Shown piece after piece: positions 33,097 through 44,879 of a DNA stretch of 64,000 nucleotides. The stretch comes from Rhynchonema sp. JSB1_4. Its lineage: Eukaryota > Nematoda > Chromadorea > Monhysterida > Xyalidae. Position numbers and translations under genes: made by a program. Position 1 is the first letter of the stretch. Each line of letters begins with the position of its first letter. The DNA lies in contig JASAMV010008651.1 of NCBI GenBank assembly GCA_030248065.1, positions 1 through 64,000 of the forward strand, read 5' to 3'. The notes beneath the pieces were generated by a model. The model had not been told where the DNA came from, did no database searches, and was given only the letters and a program-made list of their open reading frames with translations.

Positions 33097-36000
33097 TTAA
33101 GCCTTACTATTGACGGTCTTATTCCAATCATTCAAATTCATTGACAGAGTCTGTCGTTTGACGGCCGCGACGAATCCGCGTTTCATCAACGGATGCCGAA
33201 TCAAGAACAACCACACATTCAACAGCGGGTTCAGATGGGTGACCGTGAACAGCAGGTTGGTCCACACCGGGTCCAGCACTTCCTCCAAGAAGGCGAGTGC
33301 CTGTACCGGAGTTTTCTTGTAGAGGCGCCCCAAATTTGTCTTGATCCCTCCGAAAAAGATCTATGTTAGGAAACGCTTCTTTGTGAAGCCTAAGGGGCTC
33401 TATTAGCAAACGTTTTCGTAAGAAACCTCTGGAGGCTCTATAAATCTGGGTAAAACATGTTTTCAAAACTTAACCACCCCACAAAGGAAGGTAATCGTCT
33501 CATCGGGTCCTGCTGACCCTTACGCCATACAGCAGTTTTGTCGTGGTCTAAACCAAAACCAAACATGAAACTTCACTTTACCGTAACCGGTATGATCACA
33601 AATACAAATGTGGCCAAAGTGCTGTAGGCCATCTTGCGTGTCAGCGCCTTCTGCAACTTTTCAGCCGCGTCCGATTTCTTATTCGCTTCGGCGACGCGCT
33701 GAATGAAAGAATAGTTACGAAATTTGTGTTTAAATTTTTGCCGTGGACTAACAGCACGAGTGCGTCGATAGTTGATCAACACAACCACGGCAAAAATGGC
33801 AACGCTGGCGATATTGCCAAGAATGAACGTAAACAAGCCGTAGGCGCCCACCGACGGCAGAATAGTGGTAGCCTCATAGCAGGTCTCACCCTCGTCCAAA
33901 CCTAAATCATTTGTTTTAATTTGCAATTTTACCTTCAGCATATATTATTGTTTTGTTTTGTTATTTATTTAGTCACATATATTTTATTCGTACAAGATAC
34001 TGCATGCGACGACATTATGCATTTCATAATCGTGCGAGACTATTATCTTTGTCTTTTATTGTTAAAGTGATTCTACAATTGATCGTTGACCGCGTTTGTT
34101 TGCAGTCATTTGTTCAGAAAATGAAGACTAGGTCTCAGAAACCCAGATTTAGGAAATAGATTTTCAAGTCGTTGCTTTGTGATGTTTCACGGAGCCCACA
34201 CATTTTTACAGGAGGAGAAAAAATGAAAAAAGTTTGAGGCAGGCCTGTGCGAAACACAAGGTAATCCAATAGAAGATATTTTCAGCGTTTTGTACTCAGA
34301 CGTTTTTCTGCTAAACGAGATATAAAGCATTGTGAGAAACGCCATGTGTGATACATAATAAACGAAACACTCCAAAAAATCAAGCCATTTTAAAGCACCC
34401 TTTTACTCTAGCATAATTTTAAGCATCTGTGGTGAATGAAATAAGTTGTCAATTAGAAATAAAAATCGTCTAATTATCTAGTATTTAGGATGTGCTTTTC
34501 GTTTTTCAAAACCCTACACAACTCACACAATGTTTACCACAACATGCGCAAGGCACCCATTCCCACAGCGCACACACACAAAGCTGAAACATTATCCCCG
34601 GCCGGCTGTGTGTTGTCGTTGTGTGTGCGCTGTGCGTGGTCTGAATGGCTGCCTTGCGCATGTTGTGGTAAACATTGTGTGAGCTGTGTAGGGTTTTGAA
34701 AAACGAAAAGCACATCCTGAATACCAGATAATTAGACGATTTTTATTTCTAATTGACAACTTATTTCAATCGCCACAGATGCTTAAAATTATGCTAGAGT
34801 AAAAGGGTGCTTTAAAAAGGCTTGATTTTTTGGAGTGTTTCGTTTATTATTTATCACACATGGCGTTTCGCACAATGCTTTATATCTCGTTTAGCAGAAA
34901 AACGTCTGAGTATAAAACGCTGAAAATATCTTCTATTGGATTACCTTGTGTTTCGCACAGGCCTGCCTCAAACTTTTTTCATTTTTTCTCCTCCTGTAAA
35001 AATGTGTGGGCTCCGTGAAACATCACAAAGCAACGACTTGAAAATCTATTTCCTAAATCTGGGTTTCTGATACCTGGTCTTCATTTTCTGAAAAAATGAC
35101 TGCAAACAAACGCGGTCAACGATCAATTGTAGAGTCACTTTAAATAGGATTTGCCACATTGTCTTCGGGCGTTTGCAGTGTCCTGGGACTTGAGGTGCAA
35201 AACTTCAAATAAATGAATAAATGCATAATATTGACTATCTGCTGCTGGATCAGCCCTTCAGAGGCGTCGGGCTCTCAGGGCAGAGCTTCGTGCATTTATG
35301 TCTAAACTTATATTAAACTGGTCGGGGCTGTTTGGAGGCAAAGTTGCCAGAGAGGCGTTCGGACTGACGAGCCCTGGCGCATCGGTCTGCCTGCGAAAGG
35401 ATGGCGAAGCAGACCAACATTACTGCACTCCGCGCATTACTGATTAGAAAAGCATAAAAATATCCCAAATCGCGGCCAACCTTGCATGGGCTCAGAATTC
35501 ATGTAGAAGTATCCGGTGACGTAAGCTACAATCGCGTAGATGAAATTGTGCACGTACAAAACGGCCACTATTGTCCAACCGAGTTTGGCTGTCTAAATTG
35601 ATTTCGCTTTAAAATTAATTAAATTTTTTAGTTCGTCTCAGTGAAACATCAGCGCAATCCCCAACCTGTGCCATGTACCAAGTTGGCGCGATCGAGATGA
35701 GCAACCGATCAAAACTCATCCCGGCCAACATTGTGCCCGAATTGACGTAGAAACACAGATACAGAAACACGTGCGGCAACAGACTGCATTGCCAAGGAGT
35801 GGGCGCCCACTGGAAATGAAGATGGGGTACAAGCACTTGAGTTCTTTCCAGGGCCCAACACATTCTTAGGTTGTTTCTGACTGTACCGCCAGCTTGCAGT
35901 GCACACGATGAAAACAAGCCCAATTTTGTCCTGGTATGTATAGCTGGAAGTACATGCTCACCAAAATTATATTCAGAACTGCGTACCTATTTTTTTAGTA

Positions 36001-38587
36001 AGCGCTCAAAGTAATTTAGACCGTTTTTTTTTTTCAGAAAAAGGATACAATTCCGAAATCAAACCATTTACAAACTCAAGATATGTACCTCAACAATGTA
36101 ATCCATAAAAGCGATATGCACCGCGTCAAGTATATACGCGATCGCTATCACGAGATCTACGAACGCAACGCCTGCAAATTTGGCAATATCAATATTGGCA
36201 CTCTTGCCCCCCATATTATATAACAGGATGAAAGGAGCAAAAGGGGATAGAAACATGCTGCTTCACATTTTCGTTTTGATGTGAACTTTATTGTGTGAGA
36301 CTGAAATCAGGTCGCCGCGTGTCCGCCCGGGGGTCGGACAAGCACAAACACGCGCGCAGCACAATTCGCTATTCACTGAAGGGTGGTTGAAAGTTATCGG
36401 AGAACCTGGTGCTCTGGTGCACAGGCAGCAACGTACTAAGTTGTCTGTCATCCCGCCTAATCTGGCAGGTTAGACAGAGTTTGACCACGGTTGGGCAAAA
36501 AAAATTTTTAATTTTTTAGGGGGAACAAAATATTCTAAAACGACCAAAAATGGCTTAGTCATTTTTTCTCAATGGTCGAAAAATTTTCGTCACAAAATCA
36601 CTTTTGGGGCATGTATTTGGCACCTAAGATGCCCCAAATGATGTTATTATAACTTCCCGTGATACACGAGACACAGTATGCACGTAACCTAGGTGGTATG
36701 TACTTCGCAGGGTTGGGCAAAAAAAAACGACGGCGTTTTTTCTTAAAAAAACGACGTTTTTTTAAAAAAAACGCATGGGTCGTTTTTCGTTTTTTTTAAA
36801 TCCTGAATTTCCTTGATTTTCCCTGATTTTTCAGGGAAAGTACCCTGATCATCAAGGAAAATCAATTTTTGTCCCATTTTTTTCAAAAAATTTTCGACCA
36901 ATTTTTACTTTGTCGAGATATGTCGATATACGGAGTTTGACTTTCAATGATGACCCCAGCCAAAGTTGGTCCCATGATGCGGGTCTGATATGGGATCTTA
37001 ACAACTCGCTAGAAAAGGGTTGAAACCCGTTCATTTTGCCTCAGAACACATAGAATTACTTCATTTAACCACGTTTTCTTCCCAACATGAGCGTTTTCCA
37101 ATTTTTTTGGAGGCATATTTTGGTCATCTGGGCGTTTTAAAAAAAACGTTTTTTTTAAAAACGATTTTTTGAAAAAAACGTTTTTTGCCCAACCCTGGTA
37201 CTTCGATGTCATATACCCCATATCGGATCGGTCAGATACCACTGACTCAGCGACTCGACAAATTTCCTGCAGCTTATTGGGTGATATTTTTGAAGCGGCG
37301 TAAAGGTCAGTTGGGTGTGAAGGTCGGTGGAAAGCTCGGTGTGGTGTGAGAAAGTTCGGCGTGAGCTTCAAACAGTGAACGCTGAGCCACCAGCAGACGC
37401 GCGGTTCTAAACGAAAGGTCAACTTTGACAGTCTGCAGTGCAAGTGTAAATCGTTTGCTTGCACTATTGTTTGTTTGGGCTAGTTGCACAAGTGTTTTTA
37501 AACGATATGTATGAATTTGTACCCTTTTATGGAGCCGTTTTGATTTCGTGCTGCGATCAGTTAGCGGCATCATATTTTTTGGCACCACCGTCAGTGAATG
37601 TTCAGTTTCTCAGTAGCCTTACGGCGGGATGTCAGGCAACTTAAAAAATATTCCATTAAAACGTTTCCGCAACCAGCGTGCAATGTTTCAAGCTTACACC
37701 GAACTTTCTCTCATCGAACATGCTACCGACCTTTACACCCAACTGACCTTTACACCGTTTCGAAAATATCACGCATCGTCTGTATTCTGCGCGGGTTATG
37801 AATAATTTGTTCGTTCGACCACAAACTATTGTGTCTGATACCATAGAGCAAGAATCATCGGTCCATATCAAGCATAGACTGTTGGATCGCACCGAAATGA
37901 TGTAAGCACCCTTCACAAGTGATGCAAACTAAGCAACAAAAGTGAAATTAAAGTTGCATTTTTCGCGTTTTGCGCGTTTTTAGGCAAATGTGGTCAAGTA
38001 TTCCCGAATCTGAGACATTAAAAAAATTTTTAAAAGATTTTTTTTCATAGAAAATACATAGTTTAAAATTTTTTCCAACCCTGGTCTGACCTGTCTGTTC
38101 TCTCCTGGGATCAACACCCAATCGGGTGGGGATACTTCACTGTATGTGCACAGGCCAACACAGCCTTCCATCCCTGCACAGCATGACAATAAATGACTGA
38201 ATGTGGTTGACGGGGTAGCATTTGTGCGGAGTGGAGGCAGCTTCTTACCAGAGTCGTGATTTATCCCGTTTAAAGTCTGCCGTTGGAACACTCAGTCCAA
38301 AAACCACATTTATTTATTCTGTTTATTTTTGCTCTGGTGTTTCATAATGAAACACCAGAGCAATACATTGATAATTATCAACAACCTGCAAAGACGATGT
38401 ATTCCTGTCGCGAGCTGAAGCTTCGATGATAGAAGATCGTGTACAAAACGGCGAGGTTGCCGACCGAGATCACGCTCGATGTGACCACGTACAAAACGAC
38501 CACCAGCTCATAGAGGGATGCGTGCAGCGGGTCCATCGCCGCTTCATCGCTGGTCAAAATGCCCATCGTGGAATTGTTAAGCGACAT
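33097..38587 (-). CDS. Seven-helix receptor, rhodopsin-like, copy 1
   Basis: Six exons (38587-38386, 36171-36089, 35809-35666, 35592-35481, 33901-33582, 33300-33097) join with matching phases into 354 residues. A short N-terminus with an NNST glycosylation site precedes helix 1 (VVVLYVVTSSVISVGNLAVL, containing the GN motif). Helix 2 has FVDLVIAIAYILDAVH. Helix 3 begins after a conserved Cys (WQCSLLPH) and ends DRLLI, replacing DRY. Exon 4 is helix 4. Exon 5 holds the second-loop Cys (ETCYEA), helices 5-6 and a basic third loop. Exon 6 has helix 7 with NPLLNVWLFLIRHP, a variant of NPxxY. This fits the nematode chemoreceptor-like rhodopsin families (for example the Srsx type); ligand unknown. 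Intron 1 is swollen by nested transposons and intron 4 by a 1.07-kb foldback. All exons remain open, so I treat it as functional. Confidence 0.75.
34066..35139. mobile_element. TTAA-flanked near-perfect palindrome, 1.07 kb
   Basis: Flanked by TTAA at 34062-34065 and 35140-35143. The two arms of about 520 bp are nearly identical inverted copies, beginning AGTGATTCTACAATTGATCG and meeting near 34600. Receptor copy 2 has the uninterrupted TTGCTAAATAG at 41144-41154. Paired mirror ORFs of 62 codons (34187-34375 minus, 34830-35018 plus) are a consequence of the palindrome; whether they mean anything is unknown. Confidence 0.88.
36708..37197. mobile_element. hAT-like element with empty site available
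   Basis: Ends CAGGGTTGGGCAAAAAA / TTTTTTGCCCAACCCTG. The exact duplication GTACTTCG is at 36700-36707 and 37198-37205. The homologous host copy at 31679-31695 has a single GTACTTCG and no insert. The ends iterate AAACGACGTTTTTT-type motifs. Confidence 0.92.
37279..37773. mobile_element. GGGTG-type inverted-repeat element, nested
   Basis: Starts GGGTGATATTTTTGAAGCGG and ends with ...CACCGTTTCGAAAATATCACG. It is absent from the homologous host copy, which reads GCAGCTTACTTTCTCAATTC at about 31748. Relatives lie at 4256, 8881 and, as remnants, about 5869 and 20936. Confidence 0.75.
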
Positions 38588-38799
38588 TTTGATCGCACTA
38601 CTGATGATATTCTGGCGCACTGCGCCGCAGCCCGTCTTTCCGAAAGATATTATACAAGCTTGATAAAAATTTATAGGCAACACATCTCGGATGACCACAG
38701 TAGGTGCCCATAGATTGTCCAGATCTCAACCAAACAACCAACAAGCATGTGCATATGCCAAAAATAGTTCAGGATAACAGATAATTACACTTTAGCAAC

Positions 38800-38890
38800 T
38801 TTCTTTCTTGGAAGCAATTAATGTCTTGGTCTATATAGTTTCTTTGTGACGCGCGAAGCGAAAACTATGCGTTTCCATGGCACCAGAACC
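38800..38890 (-). promoter_or_regulatory. Conserved block upstream of receptor copies
   Basis: CAACTTTCTTTC...GCAATTAATGTCTTGGTC followed by GACGCGCGAAGCGAAAA is conserved upstream of copy 1, copy 2 (about 43100-43190) and the fragment (about 45130-45230), at similar distance from the start codon. It is a candidate proximal promoter, though shared ancestry alone may explain it. Confidence 0.35.
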
Positions 38891-39300
38891 GTAATGTTAG
38901 GCGAAAGTCGATGGATTCGGCTGGAATCGAAATGAGACGAGGCTTTTCATTTAATAGACTGCGGGGCACATCAATTTGCTTTGCATTGCTTCCGAGGAAG
39001 AAAGCATTGAATTTGCCTTTTAGTCAGATCCGCCAAAGGTTCCAAGCAACATTGATTCAGTCTGGCTTTTCTACGGACCAATTGCAGGGGAATGAACACC
39101 AACACCAGCACATCACATATTGCCATCAACAGACAAACCATCGCGAGGGTAGGCCAATGAAACGTCTGGGATCCCTTGCTTTCTATGTCTTCGTCGTCCT
39201 TTTCATCTTTTTTGTCTTGTCCCCAGCGGTAATCGATTGGGTTTGTATCGGTTGTGGTAGACGTAGTGGTCGTTTATTATGGTGGTTGTGATCACTTTTG
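38890..39300 (-). pseudogene. Lectin upstream block plus type B tail without a head
   Basis: 38890-38960 matches the lectin upstream block (GAAAGTCGATGGATTCGGC). 39040-39290 matches the type B tail (TDTNPIDYRW, acidic/lysine spacer, membrane helix LAMVCLLMAICDVLVLVF). In the intact array the order tail-B, promoter block, lectin head is seen. Here the receptor's upstream region takes the place of the head, so the receptor duplication joined a lectin cluster. The next 700 bp (39300-40044) show no supported gene except the shared duplication flank from about 39905. Confidence 0.5.
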
Positions 39301-39904
39301 AAAAGCATACAGTACGCAGCATATGACACAGCCGTTTTTTTTGAAAGATGTGATCGATGCAAGCCTTGAAAATTGAATTTCATTTAACGAATGTTGCTTT
39401 ATAGTCGACGTTTTTTTACAATGAACCATGGAGTTAATCTCTGTAAATTTTAGAGATCCGACAGAGGATCTAGGTGGTCTTTCGCGTCAAGAACACATCA
39501 CGCGCGCGTAAACTTACCTCTCCGTTGTCCAAAGTTGCAGAAGTTGTTGTGTGAAAATGCCTTGGGTAGGTATTCCTATAATGTCGATGGCCCTCGTCCT
39601 CGTTTTTTATGTTCTCGGGCGTGAGCTATCGGGGCATACAGTATGTAGAATGAAAGGAAACACAACACGATCACTGCCACCGTTTATGATGGTTATCGAA
39701 CCTATAGGAATGAATAAACGGACAGAAATGTGGATGAGTCACAATAGAAGTATATGAACACTGATGTTCGGCTCGGCTGACGGAGGGACGCATATGTACA
39801 TCGAAGGGACAAAGAAAAAGTGCGCAAGCTCCAGTTCCATTGGTTGGAAATCAAAGAGTAAAGGTACCAGCGTATACGTATTGGTACAGTGGTATAACAA
39901 GAAA

Positions 39905-42900
39905 ACATGTTTTATGCTGTGCAAGTGTTGACCCATCCAAGAACCAAAGGTGTTGTAGTTCCACAAGCTGTGTGCTGTTGCATGGTATACATCACGTCAC
40001 TGTATGTCCAACCATGCTGCTAGGCATCAAATATTTTTTAGGATTTACGCCTTACTGCCAGTCTTATTCCAATCATTCAAATTCATCGACAGAGTCTGTC
40101 GTTTGACGGCCGCGACGAATCCGCGTTTCATCAGCGGATGCCGAATCAAGAACAACCACACGTTCAACAACGGATTCAGATGGCTGATCGTGAACATCAG
40201 GTTGGTCCACACCGGGTCCAGGATGTCCTCCAAGAAGTCGATTGCCTGCAAATGCAACGGTAAAGGGCCCTGGGTTCGTGTCGCAGTGCTTTGCCACCTG
40301 CTGCCGGAGTTTTCATGTACAGGAGCCTCAGATGGAGGCCTCTGAAGGGCTCCGTTAGGAAACGCTTTTTATGAAGCCTCAGGGACTCTATTAGGAAACG
40401 TTTCCGTGTAAAGCCTCCGGAGGCTCCAATCGGGGTAAAACGTTTTCCAAAAATTATCCAAAAAAGCAATGATTTTCCCTCCACAAAAGAAGGTAATCGT
40501 GCCGTGTGGTCCTGCTGACCTTTACGCCATGTCCATACACCACTTCATGGTCTGAACCCAAGCATGAAACCTTATTTTACCGTAACAGGTATGATCACAA
40601 ATGCAAATGTGGCCAAGGTGCTGTAGGCCATCTTCCGTGTCATGGCTTTCTGCAGCTTTTCAGCCGCTTCCGATTTCTTGTTCGCTTCGGCGACGCGCTG
40701 GACGAAAGAATAGTTTTCGAATTTGTGTTTTAGAAAATATAATTACCGGAGAATGTCAAGCAAGCCCCGTGAGGAACTGTTCGAGGGGTTGGTCTTATTT
40801 GACACATTCTCCTGTACAAAATTTTTGCCCGGGACTAACAGCACGAGTGCGTCGATAGTTGATCAACACAACCACGGCAAAAATGGCAACGCTGGCGAAA
40901 TTGCCAAGAATGAACATCGACAAGCCGTAGGCGTCCACCGACGGCAGAATAGTGGTCGCCTCGTAGCAGGTCTCGCCCTCGTCCAAACCTGAGTCATTTG
41001 TTTTAATTCGCAATTTTACCATTTATATACAGTATACTGTTTTGTTTTGTTATTTATATAATTATATTTTATTGGGCGTAGTCCAGAATCCATTCCACAT
41101 TGTGCATTTCACAGTCGTGAGAGACTGTGATCTTTATCTTTTATTGCTAAATAGAATTTGTCACATTGCTTTCGAGCGTTTGCAGTGTCCTGGGACCAGA
41201 GGTGCGAAACTACTACAAGTAAATGAATAAATGCATAATGTTGACTATCTGCTGCTGGACCAGACCATCAGAGGCGCCAGGCTCAGGGCCGCGCTCTGTG
41301 CATCTGTCTCTAAACTGGTGGGGCTTTTGGAAGGAATTTTGCCAAAGCCAAGGCGCCTCGGTCTGCCTGCGAACGCAGGGCGAAACAGCCCAACATTACT
41401 GCACACAGTGCATCATTGACTGTAAAAGCATAAAAATATCCCAATTGCACCAATAACCTTCCATGGGCTCAGAATTCATATAGAAGTATCCGGTGACGTA
41501 AGCTACAATCGCGTAGATGAAATTGTGCACGTACAAAACGGCCACTATCGTCCAACCGAGTTTGGCTGTCTAAATTGATTTCGCTTTAAAATTAGTTAAA
41601 TTTTTTAGTTCGTCTCAGTGAAACATCAGCGCAATCCCCAACCTGTGCCATGTACCAAGTTGGCGCGATCGAGATGAGCAACCGATCAAAGCTCATGCCC
41701 GCCAACATTGTGCCCGAATTGACGTAGAAACACAGATACAGAAACACGTGCGGCAACAGACTGCATTGCCAAGGAGTGGGCGCCCACTGGAAATGAAGAT
41801 GGGGTACAAGCACTGCTTTTCCTTCATTTCAGGGCCCAGCACATTCTTAGGTTGTTTCTGACTGTACCGCCAGTTTGCAGCGCACACGATGGAAACAAGC
41901 CCAATTTTGTCCTGGTATGTAGCTGGAAGTACATGCTCACCAAAATTACCGTACTGTATATTGCGTGCATATCTATTTTTAGTGAGCGCTTAAAGTAATT
42001 TGGACCATATTTCAGAAAAAGGGATCCAATTCTGAAATCAACCATGAACAAACTCAGGATATGTACCTCTACAATATAATCCATCAGCGCAATGTGCACC
42101 GCGTCAAGTATATACGCGATCGCTACCATGAGATCTACGAGCGCAACGCCTGCAAAAGACTCATTTTGTCAATGACTTCATAATTCTCAAGCGAAAAAGA
42201 CAGAAACGGCTTCGTGTGGTCGCCATGAAATGAACTTTATTGTATGAGCCAAAAATTAGGTCACCGCGTGTCCGCCCGTGAGTCGGGCAACCACAAAATC
42301 GCGCAACACAATTCACTAATTCACAGAAGGGTGGTTGAAAAATATCTCTGGTGCTCTGGTGCACAGATAGATAGCAACGGAAGCTTTGTGTCACCCCGTC
42401 CGATCTGGTATGTTAATCATGGTGGCCTGTCCTCTCCTGGGATCAACACCCAAATCGGGCGGGGATACTTCAATGTGCACAGGCCAACCCAGCCTTCCAT
42501 CCCAGTGCAGAGCCGGCAAATGACTGAATGTGGTTGAGGGGGTAGCACTTGTGCGGAGTGAAGGCAGCTTCTTATCAGAGTCGTGATTTATCCCGTTTAA
42601 AATCTGCCGTTGGAACTTAGCCCAAAAACCACATTTATTTATTTTATATATTTTTGCTCTGGTGTTTCATAAATCGATAATTGTCAACAACCTGCAAACA
42701 CGATGTACTCCTGTCGCGAGTGGAACGCTCGATGATAGAAGATTGTGTACAAAACTGTCAGGTTGCCGACCGAAATCAGAGTCGGTATGACCACGTACAA
42801 AACGACCACCAGGTCATAGAGGAATGCGTGCAGCGGGTCCATCGCTGCTTCATCGATGGTCAAATTGCCCATCGTGGAATTGTTAATCGACATTTTGATC

Positions 42901-43200
42901 GCACTACTGATGATGGACTGGCGCACAGCGCCGCAGCCGGTCTACCTGAAAAATATTGTTCAAGAGTGGCACGAAATTTATAGGCATCACATCTCGCATG
43001 ACTAAGGCGCCCATAGATTGTTCAGAACTCAGACAAACAAGCAACAAACAGGTGTGAATATGACAAAAATAGATCAGGATAACAGATAATTACGCTTTGG
43101 CAACTTTCTTGGGAGCAATTAATGTCTTTGTCTGTAGTTACTTTGTGGCGCGCGAAGCGAAAACACTGTGCGTTTCCAAGGCGCCAGAACCGTAATGGGA
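39905..43200. repeat. Receptor-bearing duplication, copy 2
   Basis: Same orientation as 32395-38890 and without its large inserts, so it serves as the empty reference for three transposons of copy 1. Confidence 0.8.
40045..42893 (-). pseudogene. Seven-helix receptor copy 2, third loop interrupted
   Basis: Exons 42893-42692, 42149-42067, 41786-41643, 41569-41458, 40988-40581 and 40245-40045 match copy 1 exon for exon; the first four are identical in length. The start is MSINNSTMGNL. GN, DRLLI and NPLLNVWLF motifs are retained. Exon 5 is 88 bases longer: an insert at about 40732-40825 with small inverted ends (GGAGAATGTCAAG / TGACACATTCTCC) falls between helices 5 and 6 and brings an in-frame stop soon after SPGQKF. 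No splice pair that would remove it is obvious. The product would lose helices 6 and 7, so I call it a probable recent pseudogene. Confidence 0.65.
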
Positions 43201-43486
43201 TCAGAGAGTTGAGCGCTCGCTACTGTACATGGAGGAGCTTTGGTTACGGTATAAGGTGTATCTCCTGCAGCCGGAAGTGTAAATACCTCGTTACATGCAC
43301 AGTTGTGTGTGCCATTTCTGCTGTGGTCAACACACAAAAAACCGGTACGTGTAGTGGCAAGTCTCTCTGTGTGCGTGCAGCCACAAACTGTACCCCACAA
43401 ATGAAGGCTTTGCCGGCGAGTGTGGTACAAATACCTAAGTATGTTTGCTTTCTGGCCGCAGACGATTTATTATGATTGTAGTGGAG

Positions 43487-44696
43487 GTTGTGCCACGCGT
43501 TACCACATAAACAGCAATTTACTTGCAACGTTTCGCCAGCTGAAAGCCGGCTTCTTCAGGCAATACGCGAAAGCACTAAAAAAGAGGATGGCAACTTGAA
43601 ATATCAAATGGATTGGCGTAAATTAGGAAAGACAAATTACTGAGAAAATGAAGGCACACTCAGCAAAGCCAGCAAGCAAGCAAACAACAATGTCATGCAA
43701 CATTGGGCACCTAGCGCAACTCGTGTGCACGAATGGTCAGAGCCAGTTGTGCGATAGGCGACACGCCGATATTGAGATTCAGTTCTGGTTTGTGAACACG
43801 AATGTACAAAGCCTCTAGGGCCAAAAGTTCGAAATAACTTTGCTCAGATCCCAGAATCTGAATTTGGTCGTCGGCGATGTGCGATACGATGTTGCCTGAA
43901 TCTTCAAGGACAGCGCTGTGATCTCTGAGATGCGCACTTCTGGAGACATTTTATCGTTTTTGTTGCTGATATCACGGCGATGTTCAGTGATTCGTTGATG
44001 GAATGGTTTTGTCGTTTCGCCTAATTAGGCCAGTCCACACGTGCACACAATCTTGCGTACACAACATTTCGGCGACGCATTTGATCGGGTTGTTGATGTT
44101 GGTGTTTCAAGCCACGCAGTAGAGCACAGCGAATTAGCACAGCACACCTCAGTCACTCTGCCGTTCTTTAGCACAATGTCATTCAAAATGCGATCGCATC
44201 TGCGGGCCTGTGGACTGGACATTCATTTTCCGTTCAACCAATCAAATCCGCAAAATGCTCTGCTACCGCTCTACTACCAGCACAATCTCCTTGACGATTC
44301 AGGCAACATCGTATTGCATATCGCCGACGAACAAATTCAAATTCACGGATATGAGCAAAATTGTTTCGGATTTCTGGCGCTAGAGGATTTGTACATTCGT
44401 GTTCACTGACCAGAACTGAATCTCAATGACGGCGTCGCCCTGTCGCAGAACTGGACTCACGCTCTGACCATTCATGCACACACGCTGCGCCAAATGAACC
44501 TGATGTTGTATATCATTGTTGTTTGCTTGTTTTGCTGTGCGTGCCTTTAATTTTCTCAGTAATTTGTGTTTCGTAATTTTCACCAAATCCTTTTAAATTT
44601 CAAGTTGCCACTCTCTTTTTGGTGCTTGGTGTATGGCCTGGAGCTGGCGAAACGTTGCAAGTAAATTGCTGTTTATGTGGTAGCGCGTGGCACAAC
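43487..44696. mobile_element. 1.2-kb foldback element with coding-derived arms
   Basis: Ends GTTGTGCCACGCGTTACCAC and its inverse, about 55 bp of near-perfect inverted repeat. An internal stretch is present in both arms in opposite orientation. The right arm on plus reads SGNIVLHIADEQIQI...FLALEDLYIRVH (to about 44407). The left arm on minus reads the similar SGNIVSHIADDQIQI...LLALEALYIRVHKPELNLN (about 43905-43740). Parallel amino-acid conservation suggests a captured protein-coding fragment. The family is not recognised. No target duplication was found. Confidence 0.6.
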
Positions 44697-44879
44697 GTTC
44701 ACAACAGCCATGTATCAAACCGACAACAACCAAAGAGAGAACATTGAGCGCTTCAAACATTTATTCACTACGATTTATTATACAGAATGACGGGGAGAGC
44801 AGTGCAGTCGGGCAGCAGAGTCTTCCACCTCGACGTGACCACGTACATCACAACCACCGCAGGTCATAGCGGGTCCATC

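Larger units (their letters stand above)
36487..38083. mobile_element. hAT-like element in receptor intron 1, with nested inserts
   Basis: Ends ACGGTTGGGCAAAA / TTTTCCAACCCTG. Target duplication GTTTGACC (36479-36486) versus GTCTGACC (38084-38091), 7 of 8. Receptor copy 2 lacks it at about 42410-42430. It hosts the 36708-37197 and 37279-37773 insertions. Confidence 0.75.
32395..38890. repeat. Receptor-bearing duplication, copy 1
   Basis: The stretch from about 32395 (GTGTGCTGTGCATGTGTTGACC) through the receptor gene to about 38890 matches 39905-43200. Copy 1 is longer because of inserts at 32538-33096, 34066-35139 and 36487-38083. Confidence 0.8.

Noticed and set aside
34187..35018. Pair of identical 62-codon ORFs on opposite strands as duplicate genes
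   Set aside because: They are the same sequence mirrored by the 34066-35139 palindrome, with no start context or family match, so I report only the palindrome.
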